Below the pieces are notes generated by a model. The model had not been told where the DNA came from. It searched no databases and saw nothing but the letters and a program-made list of their open reading frames with translations. From Prinsepia uniflora (Eukaryota; Streptophyta; Magnoliopsida; Rosales; Rosaceae), in assembly GCA_032719365.1 (NCBI GenBank), contig CM064872.1, positions 60,650,296 to 60,714,295 on the forward strand: 64,000 nt of DNA. The letters are read 5' to 3'. Below, piece after piece: positions 23,838-35,577 of the stretch (within the stretch, counting starts at the first letter, position 1; each line of letters opens with the position of its first letter). Both the position numbers and the translations under genes were made by a program.

Positions 23838-24728
23838 GCAAAACGGGTCCTTCGACCCGCGTGTTCGACCTGGTCCAATTTCAGTCAATTCTGCGTCAAT
23901 TTCCCCAAATTCATCTAACCAATCCCAATCTAATATTCATAACCTCAGTTACACGAAGTCTTACCTCCAATCCGATAACCCGAACTTGAATTTGGGCCAA
24001 GGTTCCAAATGTTCAAACCCAGCCCTTCTGTAACCAATTCTTTATGGTGATCACTCCATCCTACTCGTCAAAAGCCAAATAACACAGTTCACAACTCAAT
24101 TTCACGAGTTCAATGTCCAAAATCAAGATTCGATTTCTAGAATTTCAAGCTTATGAGTTTCGAGTTTACTTCCCTCTCTCAGGTTCCTTCTTCTCATTTT
24201 CTTTCGATTTCCTTCTCATTTTTCACTCTTAATTCTACTCAGGGTCTCAGGTTTGTTTCTGTCTCTCGAATGGGTGTTGTGAAGATCAATCTCCAGGTGA
24301 TCAATTCAAATTATGGTTTTGTTCTTTTCTTTCTCTTTTAATTAACACACACCTATACACTACACATACACATCCGGGACCACAGTGCCACTAATTTGAA
24401 GGTGAAACTGACAGATGTCACACAGCCAACGGGGTGAGTCACCCCACAATGACTCAGCAAAACACTAAAGGCCAAAATGCCCTCGAGTAAAAAATTACAG
24501 AAATACCCCTAGCCTTCTCAGATCTGTAACTTCCACATCTAGAGTCCGATTTTGACATGTCACATGTCTAGGAACTAAGTGTCTTGAGACCTACGTAACG
24601 GTTCTTACGAGAAGTCCAAAAAGCATCACGATCAAAAAGTCAACTTTTACCCCCATAAACCAAGGGTAAAATCGTCATTTTACATACCAACTTTCAATTT
24701 ACATTTCTCGAATTTTCGGAGCGTCACA
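23838..24728 (-). repeat. LTR D3, minus strand, 3' part missing
   Basis: On the minus strand it starts TGTGACGCTCCG at 24728 and is co-linear with D1 (39259-41407) and D2 (34254-35572) until about 23838, where it breaks off against the J remnant. It directly follows the polypurine tract of interior IIa, so it is the last LTR of a D chain. The plus-strand frame 24153-24341 recurs in D1 and is not a gene. Confidence 0.85.
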
Positions 24729-25355
24729 ACTTACCCCCTTAAGGAATATCGTCCCCAAAATTTGAATGAATCCCTCCAATATCCATGGAGTCTGATTCTG
24801 CAGTGCTACCTCGGGTTTCCACCTGAACCCTCGTTCACCTTTTGAAACCGTAATCACTTTTTCAATTTCTCGGCTCTTCCCGAGCCCTACTACAAAACGG
24901 TGACTCATCCCGAGTCCTAACCAAAATCATGACTCTTTTCGAGTCCAAATCCAACATCCACAATCTATGCCACTATCGGCATATCTAGTCACCTAGAAAA
25001 CACCACTAGTTGAACCACATCCAATTAAGGATCTCCCAACACACACTAAACAATCAAACACACATTCCGACTGAGGAATTCACTAAACCATCTCATCACG
25101 CGTCCAACTCGCCCATTCATGCTACATTTCTAGCCATAGGGTCCAAACACTATCAGGACTCACACAATCCCAAAGCGACCAAAGCGCAGTAATACACATT
25201 CAACCCCCAATCCAGGGTCAATTCTATCCTGAAATATATCCATGGATCTCATATACCCTCGTATCTCATCTCATCACTAGGCCGTGCACGGGGCTTGCGT
25301 CTTGGAGGCATGACGTTGTAACACAAATCAGTAACCCAATACTATAATGCCAATT
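24729..25355 (-). mobile_element. Interior IIa of family D (627 bp), non-coding
   Basis: On the minus strand it runs from a decayed primer binding site (plus-strand ACTATAATGCCA, 25341-25352) to the polypurine tract, plus-strand TACCCCCTTAAGG, near 24732-24744. It is homologous along its length to interior IIb (38633-39258), which is 626 bp. It is far too short to code for retroviral proteins, so this is a small non-autonomous element. Phrases near the primer site, such as AGGCCGTGCACGGGGC, are also recognisable in the long interior of element E near 49100, so family D may be a deletion derivative of an E-like element. Confidence 0.82.
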
Positions 25356-25421
25356 TGACAGAACCCGACCCAAATGGATTTTAATAACCGTGTCCAGTCC
25401 TGCTCCCGTCTAATAAGTCAA
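25356..25421 (-). repeat. End piece of LTR D2, broken at a 4-bp microhomology
   Basis: The first 66 bp, from TGACAGAACCCGACCC, match D1 from 39259. The match stops at TCAA (25418-25421), where sequence switches to the family C interior. TCAA is present in both parents at the switch. The rest of D2 resumes at 34254. About 750 bp of D2, matching D1 39325-40070, are missing. Confidence 0.8.
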
Positions 25422-25743
25422 ACGTAGCTCACTGGCTACCATCCACGTTAATCGCACTGGCAAACATTCGACCTTATGGTCCAACACGCTATCCTTTCGG
25501 ATCCAAATCTGGCAAACAACACCTCCAATCGCGTATCGGGCAACGCATCACCGTGGCACTTAACAATCGCCGCTAACTAACCACAAATGAACGTACTATC
25601 ACTATCGTGTCCAGGTTGCTAACGGGCTGTTCCGCGTCGAGACATCACATCCACAGTAGCATCACACCATCCAAGTCGACGAACCTACGACTCTAGGAAC
25701 CAAACCTCACGCTGAATATACGAAACCTCGCTCTGATACCAAT
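25422..25743 (-). mobile_element. Truncated family C interior with primer binding site
   Basis: It is homologous to the primer-site end of interior III (30430-30941). On the minus strand it follows LTR C1. The primer binding site, plus strand GCTCTGATACCA at 25730-25741, is a perfect complement to the plant iMet site. It shows one copy of the 180-bp unit that is tandemly doubled in interior III. Confidence 0.85.
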
Positions 25744-28687
25744 TGTCAGGACCCACTCCTAATCCCCTGGGATTAAGGGGCAAATCCTGCTCCCGTCTAA
25801 CTTGCGCATGACACGAAGGCTAAATTGACGTTCAACCTCCATGTGACACGTAAGTCGGACAAGAGATTCCCGATTCAACCGTCCAATAGTATCCGAACCT
25901 TCCCAGAGTGCACCGAATCTACTGTGGATCGTACATGTGATGTCTCCATCTCTCTCGACCAACAGCCCGCGCTGCAACAACCTGGAGGGTACAGAAAACA
26001 CAAAAGACTGTGAGTGGACAAAAATAAAGTATAAGTATAAAACAGTTTATAAAACAAGTACAATTTTACCTTCCATGCAAAAACCAATGCATGCATATCG
26101 AGATATGTCATGAAACCATTTATATCAAAAACCATCATTGAAAACCATTTGGAAACCCGAATCAATTTCATCATTCAAATCCAGGCCTCAGCCTCAAATC
26201 ACAAATCAATCGCGAATCCGGGAACTCAGTCCCAAAACTCATCAAATCCAATTCATCCGGGCTACTGCCCAAAACCAGTGAAAAACCAGTGAAAAACATC
26301 AATCATATAAGTTTACTGGATCTCAAGTACGCCCGAGTCTTTAAACTCAAAACCATGCGCAAATAACCAGGCCTTCTTGGGATATCACGAGTCTTTAAAC
26401 TCAAAACATAATCACAGGCCTCGGGGGGTATCATAACCGACTCTTTAAACTTAAAACATATACCGAGTCTTTATACTCAAAACATATCAATCCAGGGCCC
26501 TCCCCCCGTCACTCATGCCGAGTCTTTAAACTCAAAACCAGATCCAGTGGGTTTTTCTCTTTTTTCCGGGTCTTTAAACCCAAAACCATTTTTCATTCAA
26601 TCATTGAAAACCACAGAAAATCCATAGTCGAATTCGCAACGATAATTCCGTAAGCTAGCATCCGAAACAAACATCCCGAACCCAAATCCAGATTCCCTTT
26701 CTAAATATCAAAACCAATTCCGAAATCCTATTTCAAAACCGAAAGCTCATGAACAGGGCTCCAAGCTCGAAATCACCAAAATCATTTCAAATCATTGAAA
26801 TCAAATCATATTTAAACCATGGTCAAATCACCACATTATTCGAAATCTGGTAAAACGTGCAAAACCGTGAAGACCTCGAAAACTATGCAAAATCGTAAAA
26901 TATCAAAACCATAAATCAAATCATAGAATCACGTATAGAAAACATATAAAAAAATATATGCATGCATCATAAGTTCGAAAGCAAAGTCCACTCACAGACC
27001 ATTCCGACGTCGCCTCGATACACGCGCACTTATGCCGTTTCCGGCCATTCTGCTATCCTCGGCTTTCCCGAACCTGTCCAAATCCCATAATAAGGTCACT
27101 AACTAATTCACAAAGGTCATACTAAAGCCCCATAATTTTTTCTGTATTTTTAGCTATTTTTAAACGAGCTCTAAAATGATCGTACATCCCGAAACATATC
27201 GAGACGATGTCTGATTGACTCGAAACTAGTGCAAAAATGATTGTTACATCGAATACTTTAAAAGTCGTGTTGGAAGATTCCCCAAACTACCCTTCACGCT
27301 CCCCCACGTGCGTCTGGAATATTCTGCACGTGAAACCCACGCGAGTGAACAGTGTCACCTTTTTCCTCTCGCCAACCAGGTTTGGAGCGGTTTCAACCGG
27401 TCCGGTTCGACCAAGTCGGCGTTCACGATTTTTCGTCCTTTTTAGTCCAATTTCAATCATTTTCCTTCCCTTAGTTTCGTCCTAGTATTCCTAATTGGTT
27501 CCTATACTTAAACCAGAGACTTAAGGTCGGATTTTTATACCTCCAAGATCGGTCACAATCGTCGGTGTTCCTCCTCTCTGTACCCATGCTTCCAGGCCAT
27601 CATTTCCCTTAGTTTGAAGCTTGTTCATTCCGTTAAGTCCTCCAAAACCAAACCCAATCAATAATTATGAGTAAAGCCATGTAAAACTGAGACTACCATT
27701 TTTTATTTCATAAGAAATCCACGGCAAACTTACCCCACAGCCGCCGTCGTCACTGGCCTTGGCCACCATCAGCATCCCCTCAACTTTTTCTCCATCTTTC
27801 CTTCACAAACCATCAGTAATTGATAAAGTTTTCAGATGAGTCGAATATCACAGTCCCCTCACGATCTATTCTATTTTCCACGGTTTTTGGACCGCCGTCC
27901 ACGGTAACTGTCATAGCAGCACCACCGCAGCCCTCCCCTGCCTTCTCCATTCACCGGTGCTCATCCAAGGTTGAGGGCTTCAATGGGATCAGTTAGCACG
28001 ATCACTCTGTCCCAGTTTTCTCTGTGCTTTTTCACTTCACACACCGTGTACCAAAACGATTGTTTTCTGTTTAAACAAAGCATGGGGCGGCAGAGAGGTT
28101 CCACAGACCTCTAGGTTGGGGCCAGGTGTCCATTTTTCTGTGGGAAAGTGTTTAAAGAAAATCCAAGTGTCCTCTGATATTTGGGCACATATTTCACTAT
28201 AGGAAAAAGACCAAAATACCCATACTTAACAAATTTCCATGTTTCCCTTCTTATTCTTAGACCCATAATTTCGTCGTCCGACGTCCGATGACGACGTACC
28301 GCCTGTCGTTATACTCAGGACGTCGAGACCTATCTAACGATCCTCGGTTTGCGTGAAAACTAATAGTCAAACAAAAATTCAACAAATTCTCCTCTTTTAA
28401 CCAAATTACTAAAGTGCCCTCAACATTCCGAACATCATAACTTCCTCCTCGGATGTCGGACTCGGATGTGCCACCTGTCTATGAACTTGTGACGTCCCAA
28501 ACTACGTCACGGTCATCGGTCAAAGTCCTTTTGACCTCCCGATCGAAAATTCAACATGTTGCCCATTCTAGGGGCAAAATTGTCATTTCGCACCGTCCGT
28601 CCGAACGCCTCCAACTAATCACCGATTCACTGCACCAATCTGTCATTAACACTAATCTAATCCTGATTTGCGGAACGGGTCGTTACA
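25744..28687 (-). repeat. LTR C1, shared between two interiors
   Basis: Plus-strand ends are TGTCAGGACCC and GGGTCGTTACA; length is 2944 bp. On its left is a primer binding site, and on its right, at 28688, the polypurine tract of interior III (TCTACCCCCTTAAA). It therefore serves as 3' LTR of one unit and 5' LTR of the next, a tandem arrangement. Motifs: GTGAGTGGAC 26010-26019, GTCCACTCAC 26986-26995, palindrome array 26335-26581, TGACGT dyad 28490-28509. It differs from C2 by roughly 5-6% in a 200-bp stretch compared by eye. Confidence 0.9.
26335..26581 (-). repeat. GAGTCTTTAAACTC array in LTR C1
   Basis: There are six copies, five of the GAG/CTC type (two with point changes) and a final GGGTCTTTAAACCC. 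The equivalent array in C2 (about 31524-31690) has lost copies but keeps one GGG type. Confidence 0.85.
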
Positions 28688-30941
28688 ATCTACCCCCTTA
28701 AATAATTTCGCCCCGAATTTCCAAATCTTGTACTTCCGTAACTAACTGGGGGGAAAACCAATTGTTCTCACACCTGGGTCTCCTACCCGGTGTCCAGTAC
28801 CTGCCAAGTCAACTTATCCTTAAAATTCCCAAATTGTCACCTCAACTCACGCTACAACATCCCTGTTACCAATTGCAACACTTCCGACGCCTGCTCGAGT
28901 CGAGCGTACCTCGTACCCATACTTCTCTCAGCGATCCTTCCGACCCTACCAGAGTTTCAACATTCTCGCCTCTACCCTGAATTGACCAATCTCATCACCG
29001 GAACTAAGCCGATCACCATCACTTCTACCAGAACTGCACGTCCGACTACATCGGCTTGGTTCCGACCACTGTAGAACTAGTACGTAGCTTCCGCGTACCT
29101 TCGCCCAATACCACCAACTAGAACTACATTGCTCACGCAAGGACAACCCTACGAACTTAAAAGAAACAAAGGTATTTTAGAATACCTCAAACACAGTTCA
29201 GAGAGTATATCCTCACGTACTTCCACCTACATATCTTTCGGGAAAGTCCAACTTAAGTCCTTCCCAGTTTCCTCCTGGTCTCCTGGGTTTCCCCATTCAT
29301 AATCTTGACCACGTACAATGGGGCAGACCCAGCACTAGATCTAAGTCCAATATCCACCCTCTATCTTGTCATCCTATCCCCTAATCCACCCTATGCAATC
29401 CTATGTCACAAACACTCCAGTCCCGAGTCACTCACTCCTAAGTGGATCCTACTGCCTAAGTTTCAGACCACTGTATCAAATCTAATCGATCTTCCATACC
29501 ACACGTCTAGATTGTGGGCTCTCTTCAATAACCTCATATCGATCAGTTATAGTCACTCATTTTCCATTTCCTTCCGTCATCCTTCAACGAAACTCACAAT
29601 GGTCCTTAATCAAATCATCACAACGACTGTAATCCATCTTGACACCATCTCCTAACACCCGCTAGACTCGGCGTCACCAAGTACTTTTCTACTCCAGAAC
29701 ACATCCACAAGTGTCCATAATCGAGAGGGGGTCACAATTCCTGAAATTCCTTTGAGTTGTCCGAAGACTCTAGAGTACCTACCACCGTATCTCATCGTCT
29801 CAAGCTCAAAATCTCCTGATCCGAAATTCCACCTCTGGCTACCAAACGTCCGTTTACTTACTACACTGAGGCAGTCCACAACACCTACGGATTCTACCCA
29901 CTTATTCAAGATCAAGTCAACTCACTAACCACTCACCTGTCGGTTACTCACCGTGTATGCAAAACCAAAAGGGGTATCACTCATCACTCCTTCTGCTGAT
30001 CGCATCACATCCTTCCCAAGGTTCCACTCCAAGCACCTATTAGGATACATGTCACCAATTCTCGGCATCCTCAATCCTCAAATCATCCCCGTCGTCCGGG
30101 CTATCCAAACCCGTAACTGCCACAGGTTCACGACAACCTTACCACTCGGGTCGTCACACCCGACTAAGACTATTCCTTATTGTGACTCTACTCACCAACA
30201 TCAACCAGTATCCATCACTAGGGAAAAATCCCTCGAGTCTCAAAGTAGTTCCTAAACCCTGCCACTCAAGGCACCTGGCTACTCGTAGCCACACAAATCC
30301 AAAGTCAACCCAACTGACCAAAAGGTCACCAATCCATACTGTCAACATCCAAGCACTAACCGGCCCAACTGGCTACCGTCAACTATCTCCCTAGCTCAAC
30401 GGGCGACTCTCGGGCCCCACAGGCCGACCAGCCTACTCAAACGTAGCTCACTGGCTACCATCCACGTTAATCGCGCTGGCAAACATTCGACCTTATGGTC
30501 CAACACGCTATCCTTTCGGATCCAAATCTGGCAAACAACACATCCAATTGCGTATCGGGTAACGCATCACCCTGGCACTTAACAATCACCGCTAACTAAC
30601 AGGCCGACCAGCCTACTCAAACGTAGCTCACTAGCTACCATCCAGGTTAATCACAATTGAAAACATTCGACCTTATGGTCCAACACGCTATCCTTTCGGA
30701 TCCAAATCTGGCAAACAACACATCCAATCCCGTATCGGGCAACACATTACCCTGGCACTTAACAATCTCCGTGATCTAACCACAAACAAACGTACTATCA
30801 CTATCGTGTCCAGGTTGCTAACGGGCTGTTCCGCGTCGAGACATCACATCCACAGTAGCATCACACTATCCAAGTCGACGAACCTACGACTCTAGAACCA
30901 AACCTCATGCTGAACATACGAAACCTCGCTCTGATACCAGT
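28688..30941 (-). mobile_element. Interior III of family C (2.25 kb), non-coding
   Basis: On the minus strand it runs from the primer binding site (plus-strand GCTCTGATACCA, 30928-30939) to a polypurine tract next to C1. No retroelement protein motif was recognised. Frames up to 116 residues on the plus strand and 87 on the minus look accidental. It ends near the primer site with a 180-bp tandem duplication. It is probably a large non-autonomous retrotransposon derivative. Confidence 0.8.
30421..30780. repeat. 180-bp tandem duplication in interior III
   Basis: Units 30421-30600 and 30601-30780 both start AGGCCGACCAGCC and are about 90% alike by eye. A single unit is seen at the equivalent position in the truncated interior beside C1 (from 25422). 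Confidence 0.9.
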
Positions 30942-33798
30942 TATCAGGACCCACCCCTAATCCCCTGGGATTAAGGGGCAAATCTTGCTCCCGTTTAACT
31001 TATGCATGACACGAAGGCTAAACTGACGTTCAACCTCCATGTGACACATAAGTCGGACAAGGGATTCCCGATTCAACCGTCCAATAGTATCCGAACCTTC
31101 CCAGAGTGCACCGAATCTACTGTGGATCGTACGTGTGATGTCTTCGTCTCTCTCGACCAACAGCCTGCGCTGCAACAACTTGGAGGGTATGGAAAACACA
31201 AAAGACTATGAATGGACAAAAATAAAGTATAAGTTATAAAACAGTTTATAAAACAAGTACAGTTTTACCCTCCATGCAAAAACCAATGCATGCATATCGA
31301 GACATGTCATGAAACCATTCATATCAAAAACCATCATTGAAAACCATTTGGAAACCCGAATCAATTTCATCATTCAAATCCAGGCCTCAGCCTCAAATCA
31401 CAAATCAATCGCAAATCCGGAAACTCAGTCCCGAAACTCATCAAATCCAATTCATTCGGGCCACTGCCCAAAACTAGTGAAAAACATCAATCATATAAGT
31501 TTACTGGATCTCAAGTGTGCTTGAGTCTTTAAACTCAAAACTATGCACAAATAACCAGGCCTTCCCGGGATATCACGAGTCTTTAAACTCAAAACATATC
31601 AATCCAGGGCCCACCCCCCGTCACTCAATCCGAGTCTTTAAACTCAAAACCACATCCAGTGGGTTTTTCTCTTTTTACCGGGTCTTTTAACCCAAAACCA
31701 TTTTTCATTCAATCATTGAAAACCATAGAAAATCCACAGTCGAATTCGCAACGATGATTCCATAAGCTAGCATCCGGAACCATCATCCCGAACCCAAATC
31801 TAGATTCCCTTTCCATATATCAAAACCAATTCTGAAATCCTATTCAAAACCGAAAGCTCATGAACAGGGCTCCAAGCCCGAAATCACCAAAATCCATTTC
31901 AAATCATTGAAATCAAATCATATTTAAACCATGGTCAAATCACAACATTATTCGGAATCTCGTAAAACATGCAAAACCGTGAAGACCTCGAAAACCGTGC
32001 AAAATCGTAAACTATCAAAACCATAAATCAAATCATAGAATCACGTATAGAAAACATATAAAAACATATATGCATGCATCATAAGTTCGAAAGCAAAGTC
32101 CACTCACAGACCATTCCGACGTCGCCTCGATACGCGCGCACTTACGCCGTTCCCTGCCATTCTGCTATCCTCGGCTTTCCTGAACCTGTCCAAATCTCAT
32201 ACTAAGGTCACTAACTAATTCACAAAGGTCATACTAAAGCCCCATAATTTTTCTGTATTTTTAGCTATTTTTAATCGAGCTCTAAAACCGTTGGACATCC
32301 CGAAACATATCGAGACTATGTCTGATTGACTCGAAACCAGCGCCAAAATGTTCGTTACATCGAATACTTTAAAATTCGTGTTGGAAAATTCCCCAAACTA
32401 TCCTTCACGCGCCACCACACACGTCTGGAAGATTCTGTACATGAAACCCATGCGCGTGAACAATGTCACCTTCTTCCTCTCGCCGACCCGGTTCAGACCT
32501 GTTCGAACTGGTTCGGTTCGACTAAGCCGGCGTTCAGGGTTTTTCATCCTTTTTAGTACAATTTCAATCATTTTCCTTCCCTTAGTTTCGTCCTAGTATT
32601 CCTAATTGGTTCCTATACTTAAACCAGAGACTTAAAGTCAGATTTTTATACCTCCAAGATCAGGCACAATCGTCGGTGTTCCTCCTCTCTGTACCCATGC
32701 TTCCCGACTACCATTTCCCTTAGTTTGAAGCTTGTTCAGTCCGTTAAGTCCTCAAAAACCAAACCCAATCAATAATTATGAGTAAAGCCATGTAAAACTG
32801 AGACTACCATTTTCTATTTTATAAGAAATCCACGGCAAACTTACCCCACCGCCGCCGTCGTCACTGGTCGTGGCCACCATCAGCATCCCCTCAACTTCTT
32901 CTCCATATTTCCTTCATAAACTATCAGCAATTGATAACGTTTTCAGATGAGTCGAATATCACAGTCCCCTCACGATCTCTTGTGTTTTCCACGGTTTTTG
33001 GGCCGCCGTCCACGGCAGCTGTCATAGCAGCACCACCGCAGCCCTCCCCTGCCTTCTCTATTCACCGGTGCTCATCCAGGGTTGAGGGCTTCAATGGGAT
33101 CAGTTAGCATGATCACTCTGTCCCTGTTTTCTCTGTGCTTTTTCACTTCACACACCGTGCACCAAAACAATAGTTTTTTGTTTAAACAAAGCATGAAGCG
33201 GCAGGGAGGTTCCACAGACCTCTAGGTTGGGGCCAGGTGTCCATTTTTATGTGGGAAAGTGTTTAAACAAAAGCCAAGTGTCCTCTGATATTTGGGCACA
33301 GATTTCACTATAGGAAAAAGACCAAAATACCCCTACTTAACAAATTACCATTTTGCCCTTTGTATTCTTAGACCCATAACTTCGTCGTCCGACGTCCGAT
33401 GACGGCGTGCCGCCTGTCGTTGTACTCTGGACGTCGAGACCTATCTAATGGTCCTCGGTTTACGTGAAAACTAATGGTCAAACAAAAATTCAACAAATTC
33501 CCCTCTTTTAACCAAATTACGAAAGTGCCCTCAACCTTCCGAACATCATAACTTCCTCCTCGGATGTCGAACTCGGACGTGCCACCTGTTTATGAACTCG
33601 TGACATCCCAAACTAGGTCACGATCATCGGTCAAAGTCCTTTTGATCGCTCGATCAAAAAGTCAACATGTTACCCATTCCAAGGGCAAAATCGTCATTTC
33701 GCACCGTCCGTCCGAACGCCTCTAACTAATCACCGATTCACTGCACTAATCCGTCATTAACACTAATCTAATCCTGATTTGCAGAACGGGTCGTTACA
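30942..33798 (-). repeat. LTR C2, 5' LTR of the family C chain
   Basis: It is co-linear with C1. The right end GGGTCGTTACA at 33798 abuts the K fragment. The left end reads TATCAGGACCC, so the terminal TG has mutated to TA. A primer binding site adjoins the left end. Motifs: ATGAATGGAC 31208-31217 (two changes), GTCCACTCAC 32098-32107, decayed TGACGT dyad 33601-33620. Length is 2857 bp. Confidence 0.88.
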
Positions 33799-34253
33799 AA
33801 AATTGTTTGAAGAAATATGAGTTTGTGAAGGTAAGATTTCGTGATTGATTCGAATATTTACAAATGCTAGTGTGTTGGTAAATTTTGTGTTTAAGAAAAG
33901 TCCACTTGTATATAGGTTAAAATAGAATTAGAATTAGTTTATATATGTTTTTACTTGTATTTGTATGATTACAATCCCTAAAAACCCCTCAACTTTATTC
34001 TTTTATTCTTTTATCCTTTTATTCATTTATTCTTTAATTAATTTATTATCTATTTATATATTCATTAATTCATTCATTAGTTTATTATTTGATTATTCAT
34101 TACTATTTTTAACTAACATATTATTAATATTCCCTAATTTTTCGGGTTAAGAACGATCTCTATTTACCAATACTACAACTACACAAAAAAAGGTTTAAAT
34201 TGCATAATACTCAAATTACGTGTTTAATTTAATGCGTAATTCGGGCGTTATCA
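33799..34253 (+). repeat. Truncated copy of LTR K
   Basis: It matches the last ~500 bp of K (16672-17172), including the AT-rich low-complexity tail, and ends GGCGTTATCA. GTAAT at 34254-34258 is the probable right target duplication in LTR D2, since intact D1 reads GTAAT at the matching site near 40073. The start and the hairpin array are missing, because the C chain lies where they should be. Confidence 0.85.
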
Positions 34254-35572
34254 GTAATTATTGCAACTCAAATAATGAAATCAATCATGTAAAACATTTA
34301 ACTATGCATGCATAACAGTTTATAAAACAAACGTTCACTCACACACCGTCCAAGCTGCTTGATCCCAAGCTGCACACTTTTCTGTAAATTCCGGGATTCA
34401 CGAATCTTGTCAAGAACCACCACCAAGGGTCACAAACCACTCAAGTAATGTCATATTAAAATCCCATAATTTTTCGGGATTAAGATATGTATTTAAAACG
34501 AAATATAACACTTCGGACCCTCGAAACTATATCTAAACGGTGTCCGATCGACTCGAAACCTGTGTCAAAATATTCGTTACATCGAATAGATTAAAAGTCT
34601 GGTTGATCGTACCTCAAAAATAGTGACCATGAGCCCACACACGCCTGCTACAGTGCCCTAGTTACTGTTCACCGTTCTCGCCCGTTTTCTGCAAAACGGG
34701 TCCTTCGACCCGCGTGTTCAATCCGGTCCAATTTCATTCAATTCAGTGTCAATTTTCATAATTTATTCATCCAAATTTATCTAATCAATTCCAATCAAAG
34801 ATTCATAATCTCAGTTACACGAAGTCTTACCTCCAATCCGATAACCCGACCTTGAATTTCGGCCAAGGTTCCAAATGTTCAAACCCAGCCCTTCTATAAC
34901 CAATTCTTTATGGTGACCACTCCATCCTACTCGTCAAAAGCCAAAGAACACAGTTCACAACTCAATTTCACGAGTTCAATGTTCAAAATCAAGATTCGAT
35001 TTCTTGAATTTCAAGGTTCTGAGTTTCGGGTTTACTTCCCTCTCTCAGGTTCCTTCTTCTCGTTTTCTTTTGATTTCCTTCTCATTTTCTTTTGATTTCC
35101 TTCTCATTTTTCACTCTTAATTCTTAAAGATCAATCTCCAGGTGATCAATTCAAATTATGGTTTTCTCCTTTTCTTTCTCTTTTAATTAACACACACATA
35201 CACACTACACATACACACACGGGGCCACAGTGCCACTAATTTGGAGGTGAAAGTGACAGATGTCACATGGCCAACGGGGTGAGTCACCCCCGAATGACAC
35301 AGCAAAACACTAAAGGCCAAAATGCCCTCGAGTCAAAAATTACGGAAATACCACTAGCCTTCTCAGACTCATAACTTCCACACCTGGACTTTGATTTAGA
35401 CATGTCACCTGTCTACGACTCAGTGTCTCGAGACCTACGTAACGGTCCTTACGAGAAGTTCAAAAAGCATCCCGATAAAAAAAGTTTACTTTTATCCCAT
35501 AAACCAAGGGTAAAATCGTCATTTTACATACCAACTTTCAATTTATATTTCTCGAATTTCCGGGGAGTCACA
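34254..35572 (-). repeat. LTR D2, 5' portion
   Basis: It is co-linear with D1 from about 40073 to 41407 and ends in GAGTCACA next to ACCTA, the start of interior IIb's polypurine tract. It carries GTTCACTCAC at 34333-34342. With 25356-25421 it forms one interrupted LTR between interiors IIb and IIa. Confidence 0.85.
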
Positions 35573-35577
35573 ACCTA

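Noticed and set aside
24153..24341. Frame shared with 40815-41069 (matching residue stretches)
   Set aside because: Both are parts of D-family LTRs read antisense. No start context or domain was seen.
25730..25741. tRNA-iMet gene fragment
   Set aside because: Only the 12-base primer complement is present, beside an LTR end. There is no cloverleaf. The same holds for the other primer sites.
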